DNA of 64,000 nt, from contig CM067070.1 of NCBI GenBank assembly GCA_033980235.1, positions 30,352,594 to 30,416,593 of the forward strand. Direction: 5' to 3'. Each line of letters starts with the position of its first letter. The first letter of the stretch is position 1. Shown piece after piece: positions 47,651 to 59,557 of the stretch. A model generated the notes under the pieces. The model was not told where the DNA came from. It did not search any database and saw only the letters and a list, made by a program, of their open reading frames with translations. The DNA comes from Diadema setosum (lineage: Eukaryota > Echinodermata > Echinoidea > Diadematoida > Diadematidae). The position numbers were made by a program, and so were the translations under genes.

Positions 47651-48260
47651 TTAAAAGTGAAGAAAGACATAAGTTTTACATTGTCGAAAGTCTTTGCAGG
47701 AAGGGGGGGGGGGGGGCAATCGCCCCGAAATTCCCCCAAAATGTGCACCTAATCACTCAATTTCAGTTCTGATAATGCAAAAATTTCGACCTCGGGCGCT
47801 TCGCACCCTCGCACCATTTAGGAAAATTGTGCCCCTCCATGCAGGAAAAACTGTGCGTATGACCTTTTGTAAAGTATATGGGCATGTCACTGTTAATTAA
47901 AAATCTTTAAGCCTTAAAGTGCTTCAATATCGAAAGCTTCGGGGAGGGTGGGGGGGGGGCCTTCAATCCCGGACCCCGGGATGGGCTATAAGTTTTACGG
48001 TGAAGCGATGTGTTTTGTAAAGCCAGCCATGCTATTTTTTTTTTTTTTTTTTTTTTATAGCTGCCAACTTCAAGGTTTAAATGTCTAAATCTCTAGAGCT
48101 CCCCCAGACCCCCGGCAGGGGCGCTGCCCGGCACGGTGCACCCCACCAGGGATCCTAAGGTGGGCCCCTGGATCCTACCCGCATAGAACTGGTGCAATTT
48201 ATTTTGTAAAGCATATATAGGCATTTCACATTTTTATTCAAAATTACAGCTTTCTTCATG
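47651..48260. other. Dispersed repeat fragments, no gene
   Basis: Contains a poly-G start (47702-47717), 'gtgcacctaatcactcaatttcag', and a T homopolymer (48035-48057). A C-rich block (48080-48180) is related to 54500-54660 and 54780-54840 ('taaatctc..gagct.cc.g'). Confidence 0.5.
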
Positions 48261-49090
48261 CACACAGAGAAATTAGGGTTCTATTAGGGTTCTTATTTGC
48301 ACCCTACGAGCAAATCTAACTAAGTGGCACCTTATAGGGTTCGGGATGGATGTAGAGGCGCAAATCCGAACCCTAAAGGGAGCCAAGTCTTAAGGGTTCG
48401 AATTTGGAACCATTCCATAGTCTTTCCCGAAAGCTGACATGTGGGTGTTGAATGGTGTTTGCTTAAAATGCCACACTAATTTTGGATATTATCGTATATT
48501 TTTATTTGAAAATATAACTATACGTTGTTAAAGAGTAACAGTGTCATCAGTAATACTGTACTAAAAAAATTACTACTTGAATTAAACATTTGTTTTTTCT
48601 TCTCGCACCGGGATCAAGAATATCATTTCAATGACGTTATCATAGAGAGAAAGCAAACGAGTACAAGTACACGTATTATGCGTGCACGCGTGGACCGTTG
48701 AGCACTTGGTCAATGGCAAAGCTAAAATCGCATGCGCACGCCACGCCGTAGGTCGCGCGGTATACGTACGTGCATACTACTGACGTTCCTCGTTTGGAAT
48801 GGACAGACGACCGTGAGGTTGGGATGATTAATCTTTTTGATGAGCCAAACGTTGTGAGTAGATAATTGTACTGTAATTCCGTTGAAAATATTTCACAGTA
48901 ATCGACGATATGTGTGAATTATGCTCATAGAATGCTGAGTGGTGAAAACTGATGCGAAAGAGTTGTATCGAGGTACATGTGTACTAACATGTCAGAAGTG
49001 CGATCATACATACAGTAAAGCATAGCGAATAAGTCAATGAAAGTGCACGTTAATACGGAAAGCCTCAACCAAGGTACTAACTACGACCAA

Positions 49091-49134
49091 CAGCCCCATA
49101 TGCATAGCGTAATTACGCTATGCGTATGGGGCTG
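49091..49134. repeat. 44-bp near-perfect palindrome
   Basis: The two 22-bp halves are reverse complements with one mismatched pair. The left half starts CAGCCCCATATGCATAGCG. The centre is TAATTA. It lies in the left part of the 6-kb TIR unit, upstream of the coding remnant. Confidence 0.95.
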
Positions 49135-49769
49135 CTGGACGCAGTTACCAAGGTACGTACGTAAATAGGTGACCGGATATAGTCGCATCATTTTCGATAA
49201 TGGGAATTATTACGTTTGAGCCGAGTTGAGGCTCAGTTGGATATTGGTTTCTGTGAAGTTGACAGAAAGAACGATGTAGGCATGTATAATGTGCCTAATG
49301 AAGAAAAATAGTGTTCCTGGTTCATTTAGGAGAATTTAAGACATGTATGAAGATTGAAGTCAGAAAATTTAGGTTGGCCTTGACTCCTTGTTGTCTATCA
49401 ACGAAAATAGAATGTGTGTTTATAAATTAGCAATGCCATAGTCACAGAGCATAAGCAATGATACACGATATGTGAATTTAGATAATATCCACTGGAGAAG
49501 TTGCATGTGCTAGACATGACATAAAATAAGTCACACAAACAAGGTATGTAAACGGTAAATCACTTCAGAAGTACAAATACTTGATCCCATACTTTAGCAG
49601 GTAGATATTCCAATATTGATTGTATGTTGAACTTTGTTTTATTCAATTACAGGTTGAACCTTGCTGATCCATGCTGATGCATGGTGTTAGCTTGGTCTCA
49701 TACTGGGCCAAAGGGACCTGTGTTTGATTGATTATTTATCATCGAGTTCACTATGCATGAAGTTCAATA

Positions 49770-50233
49770 ATGGTCTTCAGGATGAGTGATGCAGGTCAAC
49801 CTCGAGAGACTGGTGAGCCATATAGGATGCCAGAGCTGGAGATGGAAGATGTTCAGGATGTCAATCCTGGTTCCTCGTTGAGTCAGTGTGGACGCCATGC
49901 CAGTTGTTCTGAGAGTGATGGCCAGAAGGGCATACTATTTGGCAGCTGAAGCAGCTGCTATAGAAATGCATCAAAAACTAGAGCTCGTGGAGTTTCGACT
50001 TTATGCAGCGTAAGATGAGATTAGCTATGAAGACCATGCTGCAGGTTGCTGAAGCAGAGGAGCAGATATACCTCGACTACGAGAACAAGAAGTTGGGAGT
50101 CGGCTTTCCTGTGAAAGCAGAGGATGAAACCTTGCTGTACCCAACTGAATGCGCCAACCAACCAGTACACACGAGTGCACCGATTTCCCTGACTAGAGAA
50201 GTAGCAAAAAATGTATTTTCAAATTTTCTTTGA
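49770..50233 (+). pseudogene. Frameshifted coding remnant, helical Glu/Ala-rich protein
   Basis: The frame from ATG at 49770 reads an acidic N-terminus and stops at 49947-49949. A second frame through about 49910-50010 reads AYYLAAEAAAIEMHQKLELV. A third frame (50003-50233) continues MQRKMRLAMKTMLQVAEAEE. Taken in order, the three frames make a plausible charged, probably coiled-coil segment broken by at least two one-base shifts. The Ala/Glu/Leu-rich character resembles N-terminal regions of Pao/BEL-type Gag proteins, but this is an impression and no diagnostic domain is visible. A possible splice acceptor (TTTCTTTGACTTTTAG, ending 50240) precedes a further open stretch to about 50530. Its position inside the TIR unit suggests it is element cargo. 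It could also be an exon-intron gene that I have misread. Confidence 0.4.
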
Positions 50234-50533
50234 CTTTTAGCAGATATAGTGCAAAAGCCAATAAGATCATCAGCATCATGTAGTATCCCTGAACCAGGTT
50301 TGATGAAAGCCCGTCAATTTTTCCGTAGATACATCCGTACAGACCAGGAGACAGACAGGCAACCTGAAAACATATGCCTCCGGCACCATTCAGGGCGGAG
50401 GCATAATAATGAGACTCCTATATGTCATGTATGTTTAAACCATGTAAAATTTGAGACGAGCCACATTGAATCCCCCCCCCCCATTAGAATTGCTAAACAC
50501 CACGGCTCTAGAAACATCTTTCCATTTTAATCC

Positions 50534-53500
50534 AGAAAGTAATCACCTCCCTGTTTTTAGCCGAGGGTGAGAATAAAGCCACTCCATGAAATGAAGATTA
50601 GTATTTTTTTTTTTGTGCAAAATATATGTGAAAATGTCTAATTTCATAGATAACAGTAACTATTTATTCTGTCTTGTAAACTGTTGTCAGGTTATTCCCT
50701 TTCTTAGAATGCACTGGCCTTGAATATTAACAAGAATACTCTAAAGAAATATATAATAGAAAAATACAAGAGAACGAACTTGCAAATTACAAATTTAAAC
50801 ACAGTCTAAAGAGAACTTGACTTCTATTCACTTTTATCTCTTTTTTTTTTGGGGGGGGGGTGGATTATGGATGAAAATATGAATCTGCTAATGGATATGA
50901 AATACTCAAAGTATGCTTTCCATTATATTTCATACTAGAATGGGGATAGTTTGTATTGTTCATATTTTAGTTATTTCTTCACCATCGATAGCCTCAGTGC
51001 TTCAACAACACATGCACACTTTAAATTGATAAGGAACAAAAAAAAAAAAATAAGTCGCCTGCTGTTTTTTTTTTTTTTTTTTTTTTGTAGTAGACAGCCA
51101 CACAATGTATGTCAATTTTGGGCAATCTCTGGCAATGCAATGTCATAAGTGGAGTAGCTTTGTGATACTTGACAAAAGCATGATTTTCTCACAAACCCTT
51201 TATGTATATAAGGATTGAAAAATAGAGTTTGTTCCAAAACCTGAGAAAGCTCAACATATCATATCCTTTTTTTTTTTTTGCATATAAAAGAACACTGGAC
51301 TTCACTCTTTAAGAAGGCAGAAACTATTATCATTGCCCTTACATACGTCAGTGACTTGTCAAGGAAATGTGCATGTTTTTCCTAAAAGAAAAAAAATGTG
51401 AAATTCTCTTTAGGTTTTCCTTGAATTGTTCTACGCATGCGACATCATAAACTCTTCTCACTTGCTGCGACTGCACAAATGATTTAAAGATTATTAACTT
51501 TTGAACTGAATGTCCGCTTTTCAATTTTTTTCTGATGTGTTCTAATAGTATAAGCCAGTTCGGGGTACCAGTTTGAGCATGTGCGGAAAAAGGTTATTTG
51601 TACCGAGAGACAGGTTGGTTTTTTAATTTCACTGAGATAAGCATCTGTAATGCTAGGATTATTCATGGAATCCTTATAAATGGTGCCTACCAGTACATCC
51701 ACTTGACAGGAAGCCTGGTATTTGGCAATGTTAACACACACAAAAAAAGTTTGTTAACATATTCAAGACAGCACTTAATAAAATAGATGATTCCCTAAGT
51801 GTTGATTGACGAACCATACTGGTCACTTCATCTACACTGGTTAGGTTCATTCTTTGTTTGAATATGAGTTCCATAAATGGCTATGGTGGGCAAGCTGCTG
51901 CATTATGTCACTTTGCATTGAGTGAAGTGCCTAACCAACTGAGAAAAATGAAAGGTCATTTGTACCTATGTGCACATGAGCTATCTCCGGACTGGCTTAT
52001 TGCTGCGCATTCACTCAATCCACATGTAGGTCTATATGAAGGTGGACTTGCCCTCTAACTCTGATTATAATTTCAAGCTTTCTTTAAGTAGGTTGTATAA
52101 AGTGCTGATATATTTGTGTAAGGTTTGGTGAAAAGTAAGTGTTAAAATCAAATGATTGGAAGAGTTGTGAGACTGTAACATCAACACTTGAGGTATTTCT
52201 CATGCATGATCATAAATCTCTGTAAAATATTGATGGTAATAGTAATAATGATAATAATGATGATGATGATAATAATAGGAATAATAATGATGATAATAGT
52301 AATAATAATATATTTTGCTCCTGATCATTATGCTTGTGATGGTGCCAATACCAATACCTGCTTTATAAATGTGAAAAATCGACTGCTCTTTACAATATTT
52401 TGAATGTTGGGGCTAAACTGCATACATTGTGTAATTATATTTATGGTCTACTGAGTACAATGTGCTTCTTGTTTCCATCGCTTGAAAAAAAAAAACAATG
52501 TATCAAAAAAAATTGTTTTTAAACTTGTCTCACTGAAGACATATTCCTTCCTCTTTATGTCCAGTTTGTCATACAACTGATTGGTTAACCTTATTTTCCC
52601 TTTCTGAGGTAACATTAATTTTTGTGTGGAATTGTTAATGTTAATTTGATGCAATGAAAAGTGTTTTCAGATGTGCTATTCTGCCCGAGATTTATAACTG
52701 GGACATATCTTTAGCTGTGTGCATAAAAAAGTAACCAATTTTTTTTGATTCTTTTTTTTGTCACCTTTCTTATCATTGGTGTAATTGTATATGAAAAACA
52801 AAATGTGAAGTATACTAATTGTATAATGGGACACATTCGCAAGCTCTCAAGCTTGGAATTGGATGGAATATGTCAGTACAAGTAGTGAGTTTCAAATATA
52901 TATATATGACAGAACTTTGAGATACCCTTCATTGTTTTGGCAATAACTTGTGTACGAGAAATCAGAGTTGACATATCGCTGTTAATGTCTAAGAGCGTCA
53001 TAAAGGTGCTTTTGATTACCGTAAGATGTACCGGTAAATTCAAGGTACATATCTATGATCCATTCTAGAAGTAGAAGGACAATGTGAAAGATATTTGTCA
53101 CATAGTTTACTATTACTCTGCACAAGCTTCAGGGATTTTTTGTATAAAAAGAATTAGTGCTTTTTGTCAATGTGGTAACTTCCTTTAAAAGAAAAAAAGT
53201 AATCATTTGATGGAAAGAACGAATATTTTTCTTCTTATTCAATGTACTGACCAAATTTCATACATTTTTGATTTTCATTGCCCTTTTTATGACAAAATAT
53301 GCATCTCGTTTGAGAATTTGTAGAAATACAATGTATATTTGATGTTCATTTTAAAGTAAACCATGAAAAAGAAAACCGCTGTTAACTTGTCCCTCTTCCA
53401 TGAGACATATAATAAAATGTTAATAATTTATATGTAAGTATGCACTGTATTCATCATGTTTATGTTCTATTTGTTGTTGAATTGAAGTCTCTGACTTTAG

Positions 53501-53659
53501 TTTTCGAAAGATTGTGGATTTAATTGATTGAGAAACTGTGTGTAAATCTATGCATGCTATTTTGCTTCATGTCTGGAGTGTTAACTTAGGTAATTGTTTG
53601 TGAAGTCAGTGAATGCATCCAGTATATAATTATTTTGGTTTTTAAAAAAGGTTATAATT
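50534..53659. other. AT-rich interior of the 6-kb unit
   Basis: Contains poly-T/A tracts (51065-51086, 51041-51050), a GAT/AAT microsatellite (52233-52311) and short frames on both strands (for example 51484-51741 minus and 51858-52058 plus) that I do not recognise. None has a supporting motif or clear splice context. Confidence 0.4.
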
Positions 53660-54260
53660 TTCACCATATGGGGTGCAGAAAGGTAACCCTATATAGAGAC
53701 GTGTGCAAATTGTATTGCATCCTATATTGCGGTGACTTTATCACCCCATAGGGTGCAAAATTACAACAATAACAGTATGAACCATAATGGGTGCAGGTAT
53801 GAGGTGCAGAAGGGGAACCCTGTATAGAGGTCCATATTTGCACCTTATAGGGTGTTGAATATAGGGTGCTAAATAAGAACCCCCAAAAATAGAACCCTAA
53901 ATGGAGCCGCTGGTGTTACAACGATATGAACCAGAAAGGGTGCAAATTTGCACCTGAATTTTTGTTCACCCTATGGGGTGCAGAAAGGGAACCCAATGGA
54001 GGGGTGCAAATATGCACCATATCTGGTGTTAAATATAGGGTGCTAAATAAGCACCCCCAAAAATAGAACCCTAAATGGAGCCGCTGGTGTTACAACGATA
54101 TAAACCCTATTGGGTGCAAAAGGGAACCCAATGGAGGGGTGCAAATATGCACCATATATGGTGTTAAATATAGGGTGCTAAATAAGCACCCCCCGAAATA
54201 GAACCCTAAATGGAGCCGCTGGTGTTACAACGATATGCACCCTCTAGGGTGCAAATTAGA
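53660..54260. repeat. Right subterminal minisatellite, ~150-bp units
   Basis: About three and a half imperfect units share 'gtgctaaataagcaccccc', 'atagaaccctaaatggagcc' and 'gctggtgttacaacgatat'. They are dense in GGGTGCAAAT and AGAACCCTA words that also occur near the left terminus. Confidence 0.85.
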
Positions 54261-54348
54261 ACCGTAATTTCTCTGTGTGTGGTCTAAAATAATGTATATA
54301 TCTCGAGAATTTCAAGGGGCTCCGCTCCCCCCCCCCCCCCCCCATTGA

Positions 54349-54447
54349 CTTTTGTCAAGGCCCTCTCGCTATAATGGGCGAGCGAAGCGAGCCCAGCCCA
54401 CTCAGCTGGGCTCTCTTCACCATACAGAGAGAGGGCCTTGACAAAAG
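54349..54447. repeat. 99-bp foldback with perfect 19-bp stem
   Basis: CTTTTGTCAAGGCCCTCTC (54349-54367) pairs exactly with 54429-54447. A nested hairpin GCCCAGC/GCTGGGC occupies the loop. Poly-C tracts lie just outside both arms. It may be a small foldback element. Confidence 0.8.
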
Positions 54448-54890
54448 GCTACTCCCCCCACCCCCCCCCCCCCGCAGGCTGGGACTCTGTCCCTGCACCC
54501 CACTTACATTAAATTTTACGCTGAAGCAATGTGTTCTGTAATATTAAGCCACCCGTGCTTAATTTCGATTGAAACAGCGCCCAATCCCAAGGCTTACAAT
54601 GTCTAAAATCTCGGGAGCTTCCAGGGGCTCGGTCCCCGAACCACGACAGAGGCAAGGGGCTCTGAAGCCCGCACCCTATGCATATACATCTTGATTGTAT
54701 CGTGTAAATAAAAACATACGCGCGTCACATGAAAAAAAACAAAAACAAAACACACACAAAAAAAACAACATAGTTGACATGTTTAATCTAAAGTGGCTAA
54801 ATCTCGAGAGCTTCCAGAGGCTCCGTCTCCCAGAATATTTTTTTCCGTACATGGAAACGCTACAGGACATGAATTATTCATAAGTTGAGC
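54448..54890. repeat. Diverged repeat pieces related to 47880-48180
   Basis: Landmarks 'ttacgctgaagcaatgtgtt', 'gtctaaaatctcgggagctt' and 'ccaggggctcggtcccc' (54510-54640), then 'gctaaatctcgagagcttcc' (54795-54815), resemble the sequence flanking the left end of the 6-kb unit. Confidence 0.55.
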
Positions 54891-54903
54891 TAAAAGAATG
54901 AAA

Positions 54904-54915
54904 TGCGCATGCGCA
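54904..54915. promoter_or_regulatory. NRF1-type palindromic motif
   Basis: TGCGCATGCGCA exactly fits the consensus of the NRF1 transcription factor. It lies at the edge of a region relatively rich in CpG (54890-55760), which may be a promoter, but no transcript could be assigned. Confidence 0.4.
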
Positions 54916-55800
54916 TGGACTTATACAATGAACACCACATGCACATGATGCTGCAGCGAGCTAGCTAGCTACTAGTACCTGTGTATGAGTGTGGGTGTGT
55001 GTGTGTGTGTGTGTGTTGTGCACAATGGTTGCGCATGTATACGTTCGTGCGTAAACATGTCACTGCACTCATGAGGTGCGTACGATCGACCAATATCTGC
55101 TGCAGCTGCAGGAAACTGCACTGTCGCTTGCGATCCAACAACACACGTTTCATTTTAATTGCACACACGTAGCGCTCGATGTACATTGGATACAATCACG
55201 CTTACATATAACTTCTAATTGACTAATTGGTTTGAAAACGTAGAACTAGACTCTACTGACGTTCGAACTACAACTACTATATTAGTTTACATGTGGAATG
55301 GTCATGATCTTATCGTTGTATTTCAAAAGTGCACTTGCGATGCTCGAGTCACTGGCATGGCATCACTGAGAAGTCGATTGTAAATGCACATTCGCTTCAT
55401 AGCCAAGTACGAAGTAGCCCTACTGTTCTGTGGTAGCGGTTTATTTACGAACGAATACGAGTACCCGATCGACAAAAAAGGCGTACGAAAGATTTCGGAA
55501 GAACTCTTATTTGGCCATTTATGCATGTACGAATAGTGGTAATGTGGCATCAATTCCAAGCCTATGGCTGTAGTTTAGGTTGTAGCTTGTAAAGCTGTTC
55601 ATTTCACGCGAGCTGCGTATGTACCTGCTTCCAACAATCGACTGCACTTTCTTCAAACCCTGCATGCTCGCTCATGCTCGCCACGCCGGCTGCCCTGGCT
55701 GCGCTGACAATCACGATGCTGTCTGCTCCCCGCATAGTTACCCGCGGGGTTACGTAGGGCGCTCATGGGCCAAAACCATTAAAAATGTACAATTCAGGTT
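54916..55800. other. Relatively CpG-rich stretch, GT microsatellite, no clear gene
   Basis: A (GT)n tract occupies 54991-55018. Short frames on both strands are present without motif support. A compact GC-rich part (55600-55770) includes CCCGCGGGG. It could be a promoter or 5' exon region but the sequence does not decide this. Confidence 0.35.
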
Positions 55801-56995
55801 TTGAAATTTTGAAACAAATAAAGTTTTCTCAAAAACATTCCGACAACGAAAAATTGCTAGAGGATACACTGAATTTCAACTTAAACAAAAATGAGCAACA
55901 AATGTTGCAAACTTTTTATGTTCTGAAATTTGAAGCTGAACATGAAAATTGCACCACTGTAACTTACGTTACTGCGCTTATTTTTTCTTTGACCATATTC
56001 ATTTTGTTTAGGGATGGAAAATGCAACTATCCTTCTATTGGTGCATAGTTTCGAAGATATGACCATTCTTATTTCAATGTGCCTGCTTTATTTTTCATTC
56101 ATTTGATGAGTTACTGTAACCGTGAATTAAGATATTAATAGATATGGTGGAGGTTGTTAACTATGTAAAGTTAGATTGTTTCCTATTTTTTTTTTATTCG
56201 TACGCATAGAACTTGCAGAAAACTGCCAAATGATTTTAGATGGATTTGTCCTACACATATTCTCAAACAATCTCAGTAACCATATGACAAATGAAAATGT
56301 GACTGTTTAAACCTTGGTAACGTTTGTTACGCATATGAGTCACGTATGTTACATAAATATATTAAACACTAAAAAAGAAGATAAATTTTAAGAATTCTAA
56401 TAAATATCAAAAGTACCAGCGTTGCAAGACCTTCAGTACTTCTGGAAGCAGATTTATTTAATTGCCGTCTGATGTTATCGTCCTTATAGTGGATGTACCA
56501 TACATTTGGCCTAATATGAAAAAATGGAATAAGATATTAAAATTTCAAGAGTTTATTTGTCTGAATATTATGAGTTTCACTGCAAAATTACCTGTTGAAG
56601 TGCCTTGTTTAAAATCAAAGGAATGCATTTATATAATAGTCACTAAAGACATTGTCAAGAACCCCTAAAATGTATCAGTGTGTACTTTAAACAATTGTAA
56701 CGTATGTTTCACATGTTTCCAGATTGAAATATTTATCACTCGAAAGTGGAGATGCATTGGAAAGTGCATTAAAATGGAATGATGCAACGCTAAGCAACAT
56801 TGCACAGTGTGAGTGCACAAGCTGGTCAGCACTTAACTGAGATAGCATATCAAAGTTTACATCAATAAGGTATATCAGGCATAAGAGTGAACAATGTGAA
56901 ATAAATCACAGCGAGTCCATGAAGTTTAAAATGCAAACACCAGCACTTCTTTATGATTAATAATGCATGATTATCACGAGTTTCATTAATGAACA

Positions 56996-57090
56996 AACCA
57001 TGCATTAGTGTTGCTTAAAACGTACACATTTCTTGGCACATTATTCAATAATGTGCCATGGTAAGTTTTAAGCAACGATAAAGCATGGTT
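56996..57090. repeat. ~95-bp imperfect hairpin
   Basis: The left arm 'aaaccatgcattagtgttgc' through 'ggcacattatt' pairs with the right arm 'aataatgtgcc' through 'caacgataaagcatggtt'. The centre (57035-57057) is a perfect 11-bp stem with a one-base loop. It could be a tiny foldback element. Confidence 0.8.
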
Positions 57091-58003
57091 TTTGTAATAG
57101 TCACAAAAATACAGAATTATGAACAATTTAAGAGTGGTCACGTAAATAGACAGCTTTCTCACGGTTTTAGATTGAGAATATAACTGACCTATGACACACT
57201 AGTCTATAAAGACAACAATGATAAACACAAAAAGGCGCACCTTTCATAATTTGGATACCCCCTTGTTTTTTTTTTTTTTTTTTTGGGGGGGGGGGAGAGG
57301 CAATGGAAAAGGCATAGAAATGTCAGAACAAATTGCAATTCTTCTATTTCCATTACATAGAATAACAGTTCGGTGACATATAAAATGTCTTCAATGTATA
57401 TTACATCATTGTAAAAGACAACTGTAAACTCACAATCTGGCATTTTTCTGCAAAAGGCAACTTCCAATAAAAGGTATAGTGGGTAAGCCAGTGTATAGGA
57501 GAGAATAATGCAAAAGTGGCGAGTTGTATTAGAGTGAAATTATATAAAATTTGGTAAGAGCGTTTGTATGACGCTTTCTTCTATTTTCTTGGTTAAACAT
57601 ATTTTCATTAATATCTCGGAAGAGTTTAGATTGGGTAGAATTCTTTTATGAATTATTTTCGGTGCATTAACAAGGAAATTTACATACATTTCATCCTTTC
57701 AATTTGATATCTACAAGCCAACACTTTTATCCAGTACCTTTCATTGTAAAGCATACATAAGTATACATCATTAGCAATTTTTCAAATTTGTGAATCAATT
57801 TCCTTGTCAATCCTTGTCAATCAAGTCGACATTATCACCTTCCCTTTGCTGAGATCGGTTTAAGTCTTCTTTTATTTTCTTGCCGAAGGCTCTGTGCTTT
57901 TTAACTCTTTCATTTTTTTTTTTATCTGCGCTCTTGTTTTTCCCAACTCTTAAGATTTTCCACAGGAACGTAATGCTTTTTTACACGTTGTTTCTCGGAT
58001 TTA

Positions 58004-58274
58004 CTCTCTAAAAAAAAATCAAGTGAAAGTATTCACTCTTAACGGGGTGAATAAAAAAAAAGAGTGAATTTAGAGTGAAAATGGTCATTTTCACTCTTTG
58101 TAGAGTGACCTCAGGGACCACTCCTAAATCTTCGAGTGATCCCTAAGCTCACCCAAAAATGAGTGAAAATGAACTTTTTTCACTCAAAATTCATTCCAAT
58201 TTTACTCTAAATTCACTCTTTTTTTGTATTCACTCCATGAAGAGTGAATATTTTCACTCAATTTTTTAAGAGAG
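58004..58274. mobile_element. 271-bp foldback MITE with TA target duplication
   Basis: CTCTCTAAAAA-type ends are flanked by TA (58002-58003 and 58275-58276). Most of the element folds on itself, with many AGTGAA and TTCACTC words (e.g. GAGTGAATTTAGAGTGAAAA against its complement). TA targets and such long TIRs fit a Tc1/mariner-type MITE. Confidence 0.85.
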
Positions 58275-59557
58275 TAAGGAAGGCTTCTTCTCCAATCTTT
58301 TCCTTTTTCCTTCTTCAGTAATCGGCCTGAATCTTGGCTCTTGATTTTCCCATTTTGACCTCTTGGAACCCAAGGAGTAATGATAAGATTCCCTTCACAG
58401 AGAAATAAGAAAATCCATACTGCAAATCAGTAATGAGATATTCTGACATAATTACGTAACCTACGTTACCTTAATTTCAAGGAATGAAGTGTCACATAAT
58501 GAATTTGGTAGACTACAATCACTATAAATTTGAAGTAAATGATATGATAATTAAAATGAAAACCATTATTTTCATCATTCATATGTCATTAACATACATA
58601 TTGGATTGATTTTGATAGAGTGATTGAAACCTACGTTACCAGGGTATTCAGGGTCTCATTGACAATGATTATCGCCAAAAAGAATGGTTAGTTCAAGCAT
58701 AAAAGTTAAATATGTTTTTCATCTGTTTATTTATGGATATTAGTCTTTTTTAGGATAAAGCTTTGGTGAAAAGTACGACAGTGTACATGCAGATGTAAAA
58801 TTTAAACCTACGTTACCTTAAGTGAAACCTACGTTACAACATTGACCCTATGTTTAGGTACCGTAATGTTGTATAAATATCTGAGTGAGATATAAACTTG
58901 TTATACTCCTCGACAAAACAAACACCAAAGTACTTGCTTATAGTAAAAGTGTACCAATATTTGAATGTAATTACGCTAAACATGACTTTGAAAATATATA
59001 TATACCGTTCGCTCAGATACTAAGAAAGATCTCGTGCAGTCCATTCCCCGTGAGTCGTCAACGTGATGCGCCATTTTGTCGCAAGGACTGTTTCTAAGCA
59101 AATATGGAGTAAGATGGTTCTAGATAGCACTTGTTATCGATGAATGGTAGCAATGTTAGTGAATCTAATTAAGATTATTTTTTTTCGGGGGTAACGTATG
59201 TTTCAGTAACGTAAGTTAAATCTGACCTTCGATGTGACTTTTTCAAGCGATTAGTAATGGCTCATAATTGAAAACTCAGTGGAGAGATTGGGGTGCCGTA
59301 TGCCTATGTTTGGTATCTTCCTTGTAACATTTTCATTTTTAATTTTCCATAGCGGTGGTAACGTATGTTTCATTTCTTAACCATACGGTCTGAAACATGT
59401 TAGTGCTTGAAGCTTTTTCTCTGCAGCAGATAACCAGGTGGCACAACTATTGTTTACAGCATTGGACGAGACATTTTCTAAGTTTTTAGGACAGATAACT
59501 CACAATTTCAACCCCAGGGAATGTTTTAAAGGAAAACTTGAAATCATGGTAACGTGG

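Larger units (their letters stand above)
48261..54279. mobile_element. ~6.0-kb TIR unit with subterminal minisatellites
   Basis: The left end begins CACACAGAGAAATTAGGGTT and the right end, read in reverse complement, begins CACACAGAGAAATTACGGTT (22 bp with one mismatch). Just inside both ends are repeats built on AGGGTTC, TTGCACCCTA and AGGGTGCAAAT: a short set at 48275-48425 and a longer set at 53660-54260. This arrangement is typical of DNA transposons. A target duplication is not clear (only TG is shared). Inside are a CpG-rich stretch (48670-48800), a 44-bp palindrome, frameshifted coding sequence (49770-50530), poly-T tracts and AT-rich DNA. No transposase motif was recognised, so the superfamily is open. 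Confidence 0.7.
55959..59557. repeat. Dispersed cluster of a GTAACGTANGTTTC motif
   Basis: Copies on the plus strand: 55959-55972 (GTAACTTACGTTAC), 56317-56330, 56341-56352, 56697-56710, 59191-59204, 59206-59217, 59358-59371 and 59549-59557 (partial). Inverted copies: 58456-58470, 58626-58640, 58804-58817 and 58824-58837. The intervening DNA is AT-rich and not otherwise repeated. I do not recognise the motif. Confidence 0.7.

Noticed and set aside
48261..54279. hAT assignment of the 6-kb unit from the CAGAG-like end
   Set aside because: No 8-bp target duplication could be found at the flanks (CATGCACA versus TGTGTGGT).
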